Shown: positions 8,012 through 17,302 of the stretch, piece by piece
Numbering within the stretch: the first letter of the stretch is position 1
Layout of the letters: the number at the start of each line of letters is the position of its first letter
Source: Kineococcus sp. TRM81007
Lineage (GTDB): Bacteria > Actinomycetota > Actinomycetes > Actinomycetales > Kineococcaceae
Direction: 5' to 3'
NCBI RefSeq assembly: GCF_022669155.1
Contig: NZ_JALBVB010000056.1
Coordinates: 221,998 to 285,997, forward strand
Length of the DNA: 64,000 nucleotides
Position numbers and translations under genes: made by a program
Notes under the pieces: model-generated
Told to the model about the DNA's origin: nothing
The model's database searches: none
The model's input: only the letters and a program-made list of their open reading frames with translations

Positions 8012-9322
8012 GTGCACCACCCGCTCGCCCACCTGCCCACCCGCCCGCTCGCCGCCGGCTCGCTGCTCTCGCTCCTGCTGCTCACCGGCTGCGGTTCCGG
8101 GACCTCCGAGCCCGCCGCCAGCGCCGAGGACACCCCCGAACCCGCCGCGGCCGCCACCGAGGTCGCCGCCGGCACCCCGCGCCTGGCCCTGACCCACGAC
8201 GGCGGGGTCCAGGTGCTCGACGCCTCCACCTTCGAGCTCCTCGCCGACCTGCCCGTCGAGGGCTTCAACCGCCTCAACGCCGCCGGCGACGGCCGCCACC
8301 TGCTGCTGTCCACCACCGGCGCCTTCCAGGTGCTCGACGCCGGCACCTGGGCCGAGCCGCACGGCGACCACTCGCACTACTACACCGCCGAACCGGAGCT
8401 GACCGACGTGCGCTTCGACGCCGTCAAGCCCGGCCACGTCGTCGTCCACGAGGGCCGCACCGCCCTGTTCGACGACGGCACCGGGGACGTCACCGTCTTC
8501 GACTCCGCCGACGTGGAGGACCCCGACCGCGCCCAGCGCGAGCTGACCACGCCCGCCGCCCACCACGGCGTCGCCGTCGAGCTCTCCGACGGCAGCCTGG
8601 TCGTCTCCGAGGGCACCGAGGAGGAGCGCACCGGCACCCGCTGGCTCGACGCCGACGGCACCGAGATCGCCGCGAACTCCGGCTGCCCCGGCGTGCACGG
8701 TGAGGCCGTCGCCGCCGGTGAGGCCGTCGTCATCGGCTGCGAGGACGGCGCCCTCGTCCACCGCGACGGCACCATCACCGAGGTCACCGCCCCCGACCCC
8801 TACGGCCGCATCGGCAACCAGGCCGGTTCCGAGGTCTCCCCGATCGTCCTGGGCGACTACAAGACCGACCCCGACGCCGAGCTGGAGCGCCCCACCCGCG
8901 TCTCCCTCATCGACACCCGCGACGCCTCCCTGCGCCTGGTGGACCTGCCCGCCTCCTACTCCTTCCGCTCCCTGGGGCGCGGCGAGGACGGCGAGGCCCT
9001 CGTCCTGGGCACCGACGGCGCCCTGCACGTGATCGACCCCGAGGCGGGGGCGCTCGTGCGCTCGATCCCCGTCGTCGAGCCGTGGGAGGAGCCGATGGAG
9101 TGGCAGGAGCCGCGCCCGACCCTGCACGTCCTCGACGGGACCGCCTACGTCACCGAGCCGGCCACGAAGGAGCTGCACGCCGTCGACGTCGCCACCGGCG
9201 AGGTGTTCGAGACCGCGCAGCTGGACGTCGTGCCCAACGAGCTGAACGGCGTGACCGGCGACGCCGGGCACGAGCACGCCCACGAGGGCGAGCACGAGCA
9301 CGAGGAGGCCGGGACCGCGTGA
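8012..9322 (+). CDS. aztD: Zinc metallochaperone AztD (lipoprotein-type beta-propeller)
   Basis: Extracytoplasmic protein of 436 aa thought to hand zinc to the binding protein AztC. The N-terminus is a lipoprotein signal with LLLTGC (Cys27). The rest is built of repeating beta-strand blades (for example GGVQVLDASTFELLADLP and GALHVIDPEAGALV), as in AztD propellers. A HGDHSHYY cluster at about residues 116-123 and a His/Glu-rich tail (HEHAHEGEHEHEE, about 420-432) are likely metal-binding. The GTG start follows a CGAGGA ribosome site. The stop overlaps the aztC start as GTGA, and the pair diverges from aztAB across the Zur-like box. Confidence 0.85.
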   Translation: MHHPLAHLPTRPLAAGSLLSLLLLTGCGSGTSEPAASAEDTPEPAAAATEVAAGTPRLALTHDGGVQVLDASTFELLADLPVEGFNRLNAAGDGRHLLLSTTGAFQVLDAGTWAEPHGDHSHYYTAEPELTDVRFDAVKPGHVVVHEGRTALFDDGTGDVTVFDSADVEDPDRAQRELTTPAAHHGVAVELSDGSLVVSEGTEEERTGTRWLDADGTEIAANSGCPGVHGEAVAAGEAVVIGCEDGALVHRDGTITEVTAPDPYGRIGNQAGSEVSPIVLGDYKTDPDAELERPTRVSLIDTRDASLRLVDLPASYSFRSLGRGEDGEALVLGTDGALHVIDPEAGALVRSIPVVEPWEEPMEWQEPRPTLHVLDGTAYVTEPATKELHAVDVATGEVFETAQLDVVPNELNGVTGDAGHEHAHEGEHEHEEAGTA

Positions 9323-10221
9323 GCCCCGCGCGCCGCTGGGCCGCCGCCGCCCTCGCGCTCACGGCCCTGACCCCCGCCGCCTGCTCCACCGGGGCGGCGG
9401 GGGGCGAGGGCGGCGACGGCCGCCTCGACGTCCTGGCCTCCTCGCCCCCGCTGCAGCACGTCGCCGAGGTCGTCGGCGGCGAGCACGTCGACGTGACGGG
9501 CCTGGTGCCGCCGGGCGGCGACAGCCACGACGTGGAGCTGACCGCCGCGCAGGTCGGCGCCCTCGGCGAGGCCGACCTGCTCGTGCACCAGTCCGGCCTG
9601 CAGCCGTCCACCGACGACGCGCTGGAGGTCTCGCCCCCGGGGCGGGTCGTCGACACCGCCGGGCTCGCCGACCTGGACGCCGACCCGCACTTCTGGCTCG
9701 ACCCGCTGCGCCTGGCCGAGGCGGGCGAACTCGTCGCCGACGCCCTCGCCGAGCTCGACCCGGCCGCCGCCGCCGACTACGCGGCGGGCGCGGAGGCGCT
9801 CGCGGAGCAGGCCGCCGCCCTGGACGCCGAGCACGCCCGGGCTCTGGCACCCTGCCGCGGGGCCACCCTCGTCACCTCCCACGAGGCGTTCGGGTACCTG
9901 GCCGGCCGCTACGGGCTGCGGCAGGTCGGGATCGCCGGCATCGACCCGCACGTGGAACCCACCCCCGCCCGCGTGCGCCGCGTCGTCGACGTCGTCCGCG
10001 ACGCCGGGGTGCGCACCGTCTTCTTCGAGGTCTCCACCAGCCCGGAGGTCACCGAGGCACTGGCGCGCGAGCTCGGCGTGGGCACCGGCGTGCTGAACCC
10101 GATCGAGCGCGCCGGAGAGGACGAGGACTACCCCTCGCTGGTGCGCCGCAACCTCGACGCCCTCACCTCCGGGCTGGTCTGCGACGGCCCGCCGGGCGCG
10201 GGGGAGCCCTCGAACTCGTAG
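9319..10221 (+). CDS. aztC: Zinc ABC transporter substrate-binding protein AztC
   Basis: Lipid-anchored zinc-binding protein of 300 aa delivering zinc to AztB. The signal peptide ends in LTPAAC (Cys22). Candidate metal ligands in cluster A-I binding proteins are His70 (GGDSHDVE), His124 (DPHFWLDP) and His188 (TSHEAFGYL), plus a C-terminal acidic residue. It lacks the long His-rich loop of ZnuA, which is typical of AztC; the metallochaperone AztD supplies the His-rich region instead. The GTG start overlaps the aztD stop and has a GAGGAGG ribosome site. The last 94 bp overlap the convergent GNAT gene. Confidence 0.9.
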   Translation: MSPARRWAAAALALTALTPAACSTGAAGGEGGDGRLDVLASSPPLQHVAEVVGGEHVDVTGLVPPGGDSHDVELTAAQVGALGEADLLVHQSGLQPSTDDALEVSPPGRVVDTAGLADLDADPHFWLDPLRLAEAGELVADALAELDPAAAADYAAGAEALAEQAAALDAEHARALAPCRGATLVTSHEAFGYLAGRYGLRQVGIAGIDPHVEPTPARVRRVVDVVRDAGVRTVFFEVSTSPEVTEALARELGVGTGVLNPIERAGEDEDYPSLVRRNLDALTSGLVCDGPPGAGEPSNS

Positions 10222-10751
10222 AACACGCTGCGCGAGGCGCCCGCGGAGTCGTCCGCGACGACGCGGGCGCCCAGCGCCTCCCAGAACGCCACCGCGCCGG
10301 GGGAGTGGCGGTAGGTGTGCAGGGCCAGGCGCTCGTAGCTGCCGTCCGCCGCGGCGCGCTCGCGCACCGCCGCCACCAGGCCGCGGGCGATGCCCCGCCG
10401 GCGGGCGCCGGCCGCCACGTACACCCGCACGAGCTGTCCGGTGCGGTCGTCGGCGTAGCGCTCGACCAGGTGCTGCGGGCTCGCGCCCGGCCGCAGCCGC
10501 CCCTCGCGCAGCCCCGCGGTGCCGAGCACCTCGCCGGTGGCGTCGTCGACCGCGACGAGCAGGAACGCCTCCGCGGTGCCCGGGTAGCGGCGCAGCGGGT
10601 CGTCGACGTCGGCGTGCACCACCGGGTCGTGGGCGTCGCCGAAGTCGCGGGCGATGCAGGTGCGCATCACCTCCTGCGCGCCGGCGAGCGTCGCGGGCGA
10701 GAGGAGCTGCGGGGACCAGGGGTGGGACGGGGAGCGGGGCGCGGCGTGCAC
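10128..10751 (-). CDS. GNAT-family N-acetyltransferase
   Basis: Cytoplasmic acetyltransferase-like protein of 207 aa. The acetyl-CoA-binding motif is visible as [20 protein letters not shown] (about residues 107-126, with the R-x-x-G-x-A pattern), followed by [20 protein letters not shown]. The substrate cannot be inferred. Its 3' end runs 94 bp into the end of aztC on the other strand, so roughly the last 31 codons are shared by both genes. The start is GTG; the N-terminal 15 residues are poorly structured and a shorter start is possible. Confidence 0.8.
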   Translation of the reverse strand: MHAAPRSPSHPWSPQLLSPATLAGAQEVMRTCIARDFGDAHDPVVHADVDDPLRRYPGTAEAFLLVAVDDATGEVLGTAGLREGRLRPGASPQHLVERYADDRTGQLVRVYVAAGARRRGIARGLVAAVRERAAADGSYERLALHTYRHSPGAVAFWEALGARVVADDSAGASRSVFYEFEGSPAPGGPSQTSPEVRASRLRRTSEG

Positions 10752-10815
10752 GGTGGTGACTCTGCCACCGCCCGCCGCGCTCCCGTCCCCCAGCCGGTCC
10801 GTTCAGGCGGTCCGC

Positions 10816-11967
10816 TCAGCCGGCGTGGTGCTCGCCGTCCTGCTGGGCCAGGAAGCGGTCGCGGGCCACGACACCCAGGTCGGGGGAGTCGGTGAAGATG
10901 CCGTCGATGCCGGCCTCGAAGTACACCTGGGCCAGGTCCAGCACGCGGCCGAACTCCGCCGGGTCCTCGCTGCTGCGGTAGTCCACCGGCAGGAACTCGT
11001 TCTCCGGGCGCAGCGTGTAGGGCACGACCTCGAGACCGGCGGCGTGCGCGTCGGCCACCAGACGGGTCTCCTCGCCCAGCGTGCCGTCCTCCTCCAGCGC
11101 CACCACCTGGGTCAGCGACGGGCCGATGGCGTCCACGTAGCGGGCGATGTCGCGCAGCGTGGAGGGCAGCAGCAGGTCCGCGTACTGGCGCGGGTCACCG
11201 GCCGCCACCAGGTCCGCCGGGGCGCCGGAGGCGGAGGTGAGGAACACCGAGTCGGCGCGCAGGCCCAGCTCCGTGCGCAGCTCGACGAGGTTCGTCAGCT
11301 CGAACGACTGCACGGTCGCGCCCGAGCCGGGACGGTTCAGGCCGTGCTCGGTCAGCGCCTCGACGACCTCCTCCTCCATCGGCAGCCCGATGGACTGGAA
11401 GTACGTGGAGTGCTTGATCTCCGGGATGATCCCGATCTCGCGGTCCAGCTCCTCCGAGAGGCGCTCGCGCTCGTCGAGGACCTCCTCGAAGGTGGGCACC
11501 TCGTAGGCGCCGTCGAAGATCGTGCTCTCCTGGCGCAGCTCCGGCAGGCGCTCCTCGGCGCGCAGCGTCTTCAGCTCCGCCAGGGTGAAGTCCTCGGTGA
11601 ACCAGCCGGTCAGCTCGACGCCGTCGATCGTCTTGGTCGCCTGGCGGTCGGCGAACTCGGGGCGCTCCTCGACGTCGGTGGTGCCGGAGATCTCGTTCTC
11701 GTGGCGCACCACGAGGACGCCGTCCTTGGTGGCGACCAGGTCGGGCTCGATGACGTCGGCGCCGAGCTCGGCGGCCAGCTCGTAGGCGGCCAGGGTGTGC
11801 TCCGGCCGGTAGGCGGAGGCGCCGCGGTGGCCCACGATCAGCGGGGCGGCCTGCTCGTGGCCGTGGCCGTGGCCGGGGTGGGTGTCCGGCGCGGCGGAGG
11901 CGGCGGTCAGGGGGGTCAGGACGGTGGCGGCGGCCAGGGTGGCGGCGGCGACGGTACGCGATCTCAC
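10816..11967 (-). CDS. Secreted glycerophosphodiester phosphodiesterase
   Basis: Exported enzyme of 383 aa that hydrolyses glycerophosphodiesters to glycerol-3-phosphate and an alcohol. The signal peptide ([17 protein letters not shown]...ASAA) occupies residues 1-26, followed by a short His-rich stretch HPGHGHGHE. The catalytic region starts with [13 protein letters not shown] (His47, Arg48, Glu56), continues with [10 protein letters not shown] and [11 protein letters not shown], and ends with [11 protein letters not shown], all standard for GlpQ-type enzymes. The GTG start is seven bases after a CAGACT hexamer with no ribosome site. Upstream direct repeats resemble a PHO box, so phosphate-starvation control is likely. 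Confidence 0.93.
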   Translation of the reverse strand: MRSRTVAAATLAAATVLTPLTAASAAPDTHPGHGHGHEQAAPLIVGHRGASAYRPEHTLAAYELAAELGADVIEPDLVATKDGVLVVRHENEISGTTDVEERPEFADRQATKTIDGVELTGWFTEDFTLAELKTLRAEERLPELRQESTIFDGAYEVPTFEEVLDERERLSEELDREIGIIPEIKHSTYFQSIGLPMEEEVVEALTEHGLNRPGSGATVQSFELTNLVELRTELGLRADSVFLTSASGAPADLVAAGDPRQYADLLLPSTLRDIARYVDAIGPSLTQVVALEEDGTLGEETRLVADAHAAGLEVVPYTLRPENEFLPVDYRSSEDPAEFGRVLDLAQVYFEAGIDGIFTDSPDLGVVARDRFLAQQDGEHHAG

Positions 11968-11997
11968 CCGGCGGAGTCTGTCGACGGCTCCACGCGC

Positions 11998-12019
11998 TCT
12001 CAACGAACCCTCAGCGAAC
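11998..12019 (-). promoter_or_regulatory. PHO-box-like 11-bp direct repeat upstream of the glycerophosphodiesterase
   Basis: On the minus strand two adjacent 11-mers, GTTCGCTGAGG and GTTCGTTGAGA, agree at 9 of 11 positions. This matches the architecture of PhoP direct-repeat units in actinobacteria. The near edge is 17 bases from a possible -10 box (CAGACT, 11975-11980), so the repeats cover the -35 position as in PhoP-activated promoters. The target gene, a secreted phosphodiesterase, is a classic PHO-regulon member. Confidence 0.6.
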
Positions 12020-12180
12020 AGCCGGTGACGACAGGGCGGCGCCGGTGGGGGGCTGTGCCCGCCGCGCCGCCGGCGGCCGGCTCCGCCGGACGGCTGACGA
12101 CCCCCTCCAGCCGCCGCTCCCGGCTGCCGATGACACCGGGAGCAGTCCGCAGGAGGCTGCCCCAGCGAGGGAGCTGCACC

Positions 12181-13761
12181 GTGAAGGGCATCAACGTCAG
12201 GTCGATCGCCGCGCGCCTGCTGGTCATCGTCGTGGTCGCCGCGATCGCCATGGCCGGCATCACCGTCATGGCCGGCCTGCAGACGCGCGACCGGATCCTC
12301 GCCGAGCGCCAGGCCGCCACGCGAGCCGTCGTCCAGACCGCCCTGGGCGTCGTCGAGCACCACGCCGCCGAGGCCGAGGCCGGGCGCCTCACCGAGGCCG
12401 ACGCCCAGGCGCAGGCCCTGGCGGCGCTCGCCTCCCTGCGCTACTCCGGCCAGGAGTACTTCTGGGTCAACGACATGGGCCCCACCATGCTCATGCACCC
12501 CGTCAAGCCCGAGCTGAACGGCACGGACCTGTCCGCGAACACCGACCCCGACGGCAAGGAGCTGTTCGTGGAGATGGTCGACGTCGTGCGCCGCGACGGC
12601 GCCGGGTTCGTCGACTACCAGTGGCCCAAGCCGGGCGAGGAGGACCCGCAGCCGAAGACGTCCTACGTGGCCGGCTACGAGCCGTGGGGCTGGGTCGTCG
12701 GCTCCGGCGTCTACGTGGACTCCGTCTCCGCCACGGCCCTGGCCGACGCCCGCCGCCTGGCCCTGGGCGCCGGCGCCCTCCTGCTCGCCTGCGTCGCGCT
12801 GTCCCTCGTGGTCGGCCGCAGCATCGTGCGCCCCGTCCGGCGCGCCACCGACGTCCTGGCCCGCGGCGACCTGTCCGCGCGCCTGGACCCGGGCCACGGC
12901 CGCACCGAGCTGGAGCAGCTGGCGGTCGCGCTGAACGCCACCCTGGACCGCGCCGCCGGCGTCGTGCGCGACGTCACCGACGCCGCCGGGGACCTGGACG
13001 CGGCCGCCACCCGGCTCGTCACCTCCAGCGACCAGATCGCCGAGCACGCCGCCGGCACCAGCGCCCGCGCCGTCGAGGCGGGCGGCACCGCGCAGGAGGT
13101 GACCAGCCGCATCGCCGAGGTCGCCGACGGCGCCCGCCGCACCGGCGAGGCCACCGGCGAGATCAGCCGCAACGCGCAGGCCGTCGCCCGGATCGCGCAG
13201 GAGGCCGTCGGCGTCGCCTCGGAGACCAGTCGGGCCGTCGCCGAGCTGGGCCGCTCCTCCTCCGAGATCGGCAGCGTCGTGAAGGTCATCACCGCCATCG
13301 CCGAGCAGACGAACCTGCTGGCGCTGAACGCCACCATCGAGGCCGCGCGGGCGGGGGAGATGGGCAAGGGGTTCGCCGTCGTCGCCGGGGAGGTCAAGGA
13401 GCTGGCGCAGCAGACCGCCACCGCCACCGAGGACATCACCGGGCGCATCAGCGACGTCCAGCAGGCCGTGGCCGCAGCCGCCACCCGCATCGCCGAGATC
13501 AGCGACATCGTCGCCCGCATCGACGACTACCAGGGCACCATCGCCGCCGCCGTCGACGAGCAGAGCAGCGCCACCGGTGAGGTCGCCGGTCAGGTCGCCG
13601 CCGCCGGTGAGTCCGGGCGCGTCATCGGCACCACCCTGGAAGGGGTGGTGCAGGCCGCCGAGCGCACCTCCCGCGACCTGGTGACCGTGCGGGAGGCCGC
13701 CCGCGGGATCGCCGAGACGTCCGCGCAGCTCCAGCGGGCCGTGGGGGTGTTCTCCGGCTGA
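12181..13761 (+). CDS. Methyl-accepting chemotaxis protein with single Cache domain
   Basis: Membrane chemoreceptor of 526 aa. Transmembrane helix 1 (about residues 12-32) is followed by an extracytoplasmic single-Cache (sCache_2) domain with the family phrase [16 protein letters not shown] (about 95-110). Helix 2 is at about 195-215, then HAMP to about 265 and a cytoplasmic signalling coiled coil. The highly conserved hairpin tip [20 protein letters not shown] is at about 375-394. A GAGGGAG ribosome site precedes the GTG start. No che or flagellar gene is present in the window, so the receptor is an orphan here and its ligand is unknown. Confidence 0.93.
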   Translation: MKGINVRSIAARLLVIVVVAAIAMAGITVMAGLQTRDRILAERQAATRAVVQTALGVVEHHAAEAEAGRLTEADAQAQALAALASLRYSGQEYFWVNDMGPTMLMHPVKPELNGTDLSANTDPDGKELFVEMVDVVRRDGAGFVDYQWPKPGEEDPQPKTSYVAGYEPWGWVVGSGVYVDSVSATALADARRLALGAGALLLACVALSLVVGRSIVRPVRRATDVLARGDLSARLDPGHGRTELEQLAVALNATLDRAAGVVRDVTDAAGDLDAAATRLVTSSDQIAEHAAGTSARAVEAGGTAQEVTSRIAEVADGARRTGEATGEISRNAQAVARIAQEAVGVASETSRAVAELGRSSSEIGSVVKVITAIAEQTNLLALNATIEAARAGEMGKGFAVVAGEVKELAQQTATATEDITGRISDVQQAVAAAATRIAEISDIVARIDDYQGTIAAAVDEQSSATGEVAGQVAAAGESGRVIGTTLEGVVQAAERTSRDLVTVREAARGIAETSAQLQRAVGVFSG

Positions 13762-13791
13762 CCCCGGCCCGCGGCGTCAGCCGGCGACGCG

Positions 13792-14754
13792 TCAACCGGC
13801 GACGGTGACGTCCTTGGAGTCCACGGCGACCACGGACCCGTCGCGGGCGGAGACGCTGAACGCGCGGACGGTGTGCTCGCCCGGCCCCAGCGGCACCTCG
13901 ACCGACCACGCACCGCGGCCGGGGGCGCCCTCGGCCGCGGTGGTGAACCCGTCGGCCACCACGGCGCCGGAGGCGTCCAGCACCTCCCAGCCCACGGTGG
14001 CCTCGAACACCGACGCCTCCCCGCCCAGCGTCACCGGGGAGGTCACCTCGGCGCCCTGCGCGGGGCCCAGCACCCACACCGGGCCCAGCACCGAGGACGC
14101 CTCCGCCCGCGCCAGCGCCTCCCCGGCGTGAGCGCCCAGGCCCCACAGGTCCGGCACGCGCGAGCCGTCGATCATCAGCTGCACCCCGGCCACGGACGGG
14201 TCCGCCGCCGTGACCGTGTGCACGACCTGCTGCAGCGCCGCCTGCGCCTGGTCCTCGCCGGCACCCGGTGGTGCCGTGGCGGCCTCCGCGGACAGCTCCA
14301 CCGTGACCAGGTCCTGCATCCGCTCCACGCCGAGCACCTCCGTGCCCTCCGGCCACGGCACGAAGTAGTCCGGGTCGCGCGGCGGCTGCAGCATCTCGCG
14401 CAGCGCCGTGGAGACCGGGTCGCCCGCCGAGGGCACGTCGTGGAACTCCCGGTAGAGCGCGACCTCCAGACCGCCCTCCATGCCGGTGCGGCCGGCGTAG
14501 TACGCGGGGACGGTGATCGTCCCGGCGGGGGAGGTGCTCGTGCCGGAGCCGGTGGGCGTGCCGGTGGTCGTGGCCGTGGAGGTGGCGGCCGCGGGACCGG
14601 CGGGGGCCTCGGCCGAGCCGCACGCGCTCAGCAGCAGGGCGGCGGCCAGGGCCGTGCCCGCCGCTCCCGCCCTGCCGGGCCGGTGCGCGGCGCTCCTGCC
14701 ACCGGGCGTTGCCGCCGGGGTTCCGGACTGCGGTACGCGGTTCACAGCACCCAT
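13792..14754 (-). CDS. GerMN/Gmad2 domain lipoprotein
   Basis: Predicted cell-surface lipoprotein of 320 aa. A long, Arg-containing N-terminal region leads into LLLSACGS (lipid-attachment Cys45) and a Thr/Pro/Ser-rich linker. A GerMN-like domain follows (about residues 80-205; RMQDLVTVELSAEA and QAALQQVVHTVTA fit its pattern). A C-terminal Gmad2 immunoglobulin-like domain (about 222-320) ends in HTVRAFSVSARDGSVVAVDSK. This combination occurs in actinobacterial envelope proteins of unknown role. It lies 52 bp downstream of the membrane-protein gene and may be cotranscribed with it. Confidence 0.8.
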   Translation of the reverse strand: MGAVNRVPQSGTPAATPGGRSAAHRPGRAGAAGTALAAALLLSACGSAEAPAGPAAATSTATTTGTPTGSGTSTSPAGTITVPAYYAGRTGMEGGLEVALYREFHDVPSAGDPVSTALREMLQPPRDPDYFVPWPEGTEVLGVERMQDLVTVELSAEAATAPPGAGEDQAQAALQQVVHTVTAADPSVAGVQLMIDGSRVPDLWGLGAHAGEALARAEASSVLGPVWVLGPAQGAEVTSPVTLGGEASVFEATVGWEVLDASGAVVADGFTTAAEGAPGRGAWSVEVPLGPGEHTVRAFSVSARDGSVVAVDSKDVTVAG

Positions 14755-14806
14755 CCCCCCAGCATCGCAGGGGGCGGGCCGGGCAGCAGGGCGGGCGCGC
14801 GGCGGC

Positions 14807-15991
14807 TCACGCCGGCGAACGCTCCACCGCGGGGGTGCTCCGCGCGCCGTGCTCCCCGGTCAGGACCAGGAGGACGCCCAGCGCGCCGAGCGCCAGCAGC
14901 CCCCCGGCGCCGGTCGTCGGGAGGCCGTCGTAGTTGACGTACGCCCCCGCGGGTGCGGTGAGGGCGAGGCCGAGCATCCCGCCGACGACGACCACCGGCA
15001 CCAGCAGCGGCAGCGCCGCCGTCGAGACGGCCGCCGCCCCGGTCAGCACGAGCGCGGTGGTCAGCACCCGCCGCCGGGACGGGGCCCGCAGGCCCGGCCC
15101 CGCCGCCAGGAGGAACGGGGCCAGGGCCGCGACCAGTGCCGGGCCCACCGCCCGGGACAGGTCCCGCGGTCCCGGCACGAACCCGGCCGGGTCCAGCAGC
15201 AGCACCACCGCCAGCGCGGTCGGCAGGACCACGAGGACCGCACGGGTGGGCGCGCCGACGGCGCGGGGCGCCGGGCCGCTCCCCGCGCCGGCGGGCGGGG
15301 CGGCGGCCGGGCGCAGCGCGCCGGCGCACGCACCCGAGACCAGCAGCAGCGTCAGCGTCACCAGCGCGTCGGCGGTGGACAGGTCCCCGGGGGTGAAGGT
15401 GGCGTAGCGCTCGCCGCCCAGGTCCTGCACCGCTACCGCGCACGCGGTGCCCGCCGCCAGCGAGCCCGCTCCCGCCAGCCACCACCAGCGTGCCCCGCCC
15501 GCCGGCGGAGCGGGACGCCCCGTGCGCCAGCCCCGCGAGATCGCGGTGCCCGCCGCCGCACCCACCGCCGCTCCGGCACCGACCGCCGCGAGCACGAGCA
15601 CCGCGGCCAGGGCGGGGGAGCGGCCGTCCACGGCCCGGCCGAGGACCGCGTTGGCGAGCACGACCGCGGCACCGGCCCCCAGCCAGGACGCGACCGGCAC
15701 CGGCGGGGCGCCGCGCCACGTCGCCCGGCCCGCAGCCCGGCCCGCGGCCCGGTGCGCGGGGCGGGCCGGCAGCAGCGGCAGGGCGCACCACATCGCGGCC
15801 ACCGCGGCCAGGCGCACGTCGTGGGCGATCAGCGCGAGCTCGTCCTCACCGGGCACCTGCGCGGTGTGCCCGGGGCCCAGGGCCCGCGCCTCCGCGGCGT
15901 GCACCGCCGACATGGCCGTGGCCGCCAGCGCCCAGGACACCGCCCCGCCCACCAGGGCCGTCCCGCCGATCGCGGTGCTCAGCCAGCGCAT
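14807..15991 (-). CDS. Polytopic membrane protein of unknown function
   Basis: Not recognised. The 394-aa protein is almost entirely hydrophobic Ala/Val/Leu/Gly segments, about ten helices, broken by short Arg/Pro loops. There is no clear catalytic motif. The N-terminus MRWLSTAIGGTALVGGAVSW looks like a first membrane helix. The ATG start lies six bases after TAGCGT (minus strand), the same hexamer found ahead of sepX, and there is no ribosome site, so the message is probably leaderless. The lipoprotein gene follows 52 bp downstream, hinting at an envelope unit of two genes. Confidence 0.65.
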   Translation of the reverse strand: MRWLSTAIGGTALVGGAVSWALAATAMSAVHAAEARALGPGHTAQVPGEDELALIAHDVRLAAVAAMWCALPLLPARPAHRAAGRAAGRATWRGAPPVPVASWLGAGAAVVLANAVLGRAVDGRSPALAAVLVLAAVGAGAAVGAAAGTAISRGWRTGRPAPPAGGARWWWLAGAGSLAAGTACAVAVQDLGGERYATFTPGDLSTADALVTLTLLLVSGACAGALRPAAAPPAGAGSGPAPRAVGAPTRAVLVVLPTALAVVLLLDPAGFVPGPRDLSRAVGPALVAALAPFLLAAGPGLRAPSRRRVLTTALVLTGAAAVSTAALPLLVPVVVVGGMLGLALTAPAGAYVNYDGLPTTGAGGLLALGALGVLLVLTGEHGARSTPAVERSPA

Positions 15992-16098
15992 GCCGCCACG
16001 CTACGGGCCCGCGGCGCACGCGGGCCAAGTCCTCGGCGCGGGCGGCGGGGTGTTCACGGGCGGTTCGCCCGCCCGTCCCCGTCCGCGGCTGTGCTGGG

Positions 16099-16171
16099 TG
16101 CCCCCGGCAGGATTCGAACCTGCGACACACGGTTTAGGAAACCGATGCTCTATCCCCTGAGCTACGGGGGC
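16099..16171 (-). tRNA. tRNA-Arg (anticodon CCT)
   Basis: A 73-nt cloverleaf folds on the minus strand. It has a 7-bp acceptor stem (GCCCCCG with CGGGGGC), a 4-bp D stem (GCTC/GAGC), anticodon loop TTCCTAA with CCT reading AGG, a 5-nt variable loop, a T arm GCAGG-TTCGAAT-CCTGC and discriminator A. The outermost anticodon-stem pair (27-43) is a T-T mismatch. The 3' CCA is not encoded. Confidence 0.95.
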
Positions 16172-16231
16172 CCGCCCGCCGGCGCTCGCCGCGGGCCCTG
16201 GGAGTCTAACCGGACCCGCCGAGCCGCCGGC

Positions 16232-17302
16232 CTACGCGGTCCGCCGTCGCGGCAGCGGCGCCTCGACCCACGCGGCGTCCTTCAGCCGCAGGGCGGGGCT
16301 CTCCACCAGCAACCACGAGGCCGCTGCGGCGGCGCAGGCCAGCAGCAGGCTGAGCGCGACGAAGCCGGCGGTGCCGAGCGCGGCGGCCCCCGCCAGGGCC
16401 AGCAGCAGCTGGATCGGCCAGTGGTAGACGTACAGGCCGTAGGAGAGGTCCCAGCGGGGGTCCTGCCGCAGCGGCAGGCGCACCGCCGCCCACAGGAACA
16501 GGTAGGCGAACGCCGGGCCGGCCAGGGCGCGGTGGTCCGGCAGCAGGTGCAGGCCCGCGACGACCAGCGGCACGCACGCGGCGGCCAGCAGGCCGCTGAC
16601 CGGGACCCGGTCGGCGAAGACGTGCCCGGCCGCCCCCAGCAGGAAGACGAACAGGAACCGCAGCATCAGCTCCGTGCCCAGGTCCACCCCGGCGGCCGAG
16701 GCGATCGTCGCGGCCCACAGCAGCCCGCAGGCCAGGAGCAGCCAGCGGCGCCGGCGCAGCACGCCCAGCACCCCCAGCGCGGCCACGGCCCCGTAGCAGC
16801 AGGCCTCGAAGAACAGCGTCCACAGCGACCCGTCGAGGACCGCCTGCCCGCCCTCGACGGGGTCGGTCACGGCGCTGACGCCGAACTGGCGCATGAGCAG
16901 CGCGGCGTTGGCGGTCACGTACGACACCGCGGTCTCCGGCCCCTCCAGCACCGCGGTGGCCGGCCTGCCCGACAGGACCGCGGCCAGCGGCGCCACGACG
17001 GCCGCGGTGACCAGCAGGCACACCCAGAAGCCGGGCGCGATGCGCAGGAAGCGGTGCCAGGCGTAGCGGCGCAGCGAACCCAGCCGCAGGAAGCTGCGGG
17101 CCACGAGGAAGCCGCTGATGACGAAGAAGCCGTCGACGGCCAGGCTGCCCAGGTCGGTGGAGCCGACCTGGGGCTGGTGGCCGAAGCCGTTCTCCATCCC
17201 GTGCACGACCGCCACGGTCACGGCCAGCGTCAGCCGCAGGACGTTCAGCGAGTTGCTGCGCGGGTCGAACAGCGCCGCCAGGGTCGGGTACCTCCCGGGC
17301 AC
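16232..17302 (-). CDS. Acyltransferase 3 family membrane protein (OafA/YrhL-like)
   Basis: Membrane acyltransferase of 356 aa with about ten helices, of the type that O-acetylates surface glycans. The family H-motif region is seen near the N-terminus (LRLTLAVTVAVVHGMENGFG). GSLAVDGFFVISGFLVARSF and, towards the C-terminus, SYGLYVYHWPIQLLLAL follow as expected. The GTG at 17302 is chosen because a G-rich ribosome site precedes it and homology-like sequence begins there. The frame stays open to an ATG at 17521, but the extra 73 residues are low-complexity and look non-coding. The polysaccharide target is not evident from its neighbours. Confidence 0.85.
   Translation of the reverse strand: MPGRYPTLAALFDPRSNSLNVLRLTLAVTVAVVHGMENGFGHQPQVGSTDLGSLAVDGFFVISGFLVARSFLRLGSLRRYAWHRFLRIAPGFWVCLLVTAAVVAPLAAVLSGRPATAVLEGPETAVSYVTANAALLMRQFGVSAVTDPVEGGQAVLDGSLWTLFFEACCYGAVAALGVLGVLRRRRWLLLACGLLWAATIASAAGVDLGTELMLRFLFVFLLGAAGHVFADRVPVSGLLAAACVPLVVAGLHLLPDHRALAGPAFAYLFLWAAVRLPLRQDPRWDLSYGLYVYHWPIQLLLALAGAAALGTAGFVALSLLLACAAAAASWLLVESPALRLKDAAWVEAPLPRRRTA

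Noticed and set aside
9319-10221. Naming the binding protein ZnuA.
   Set aside because: There is no His-rich loop, and the coupled upstream gene is an AztD-like propeller, so AztC is the better match.
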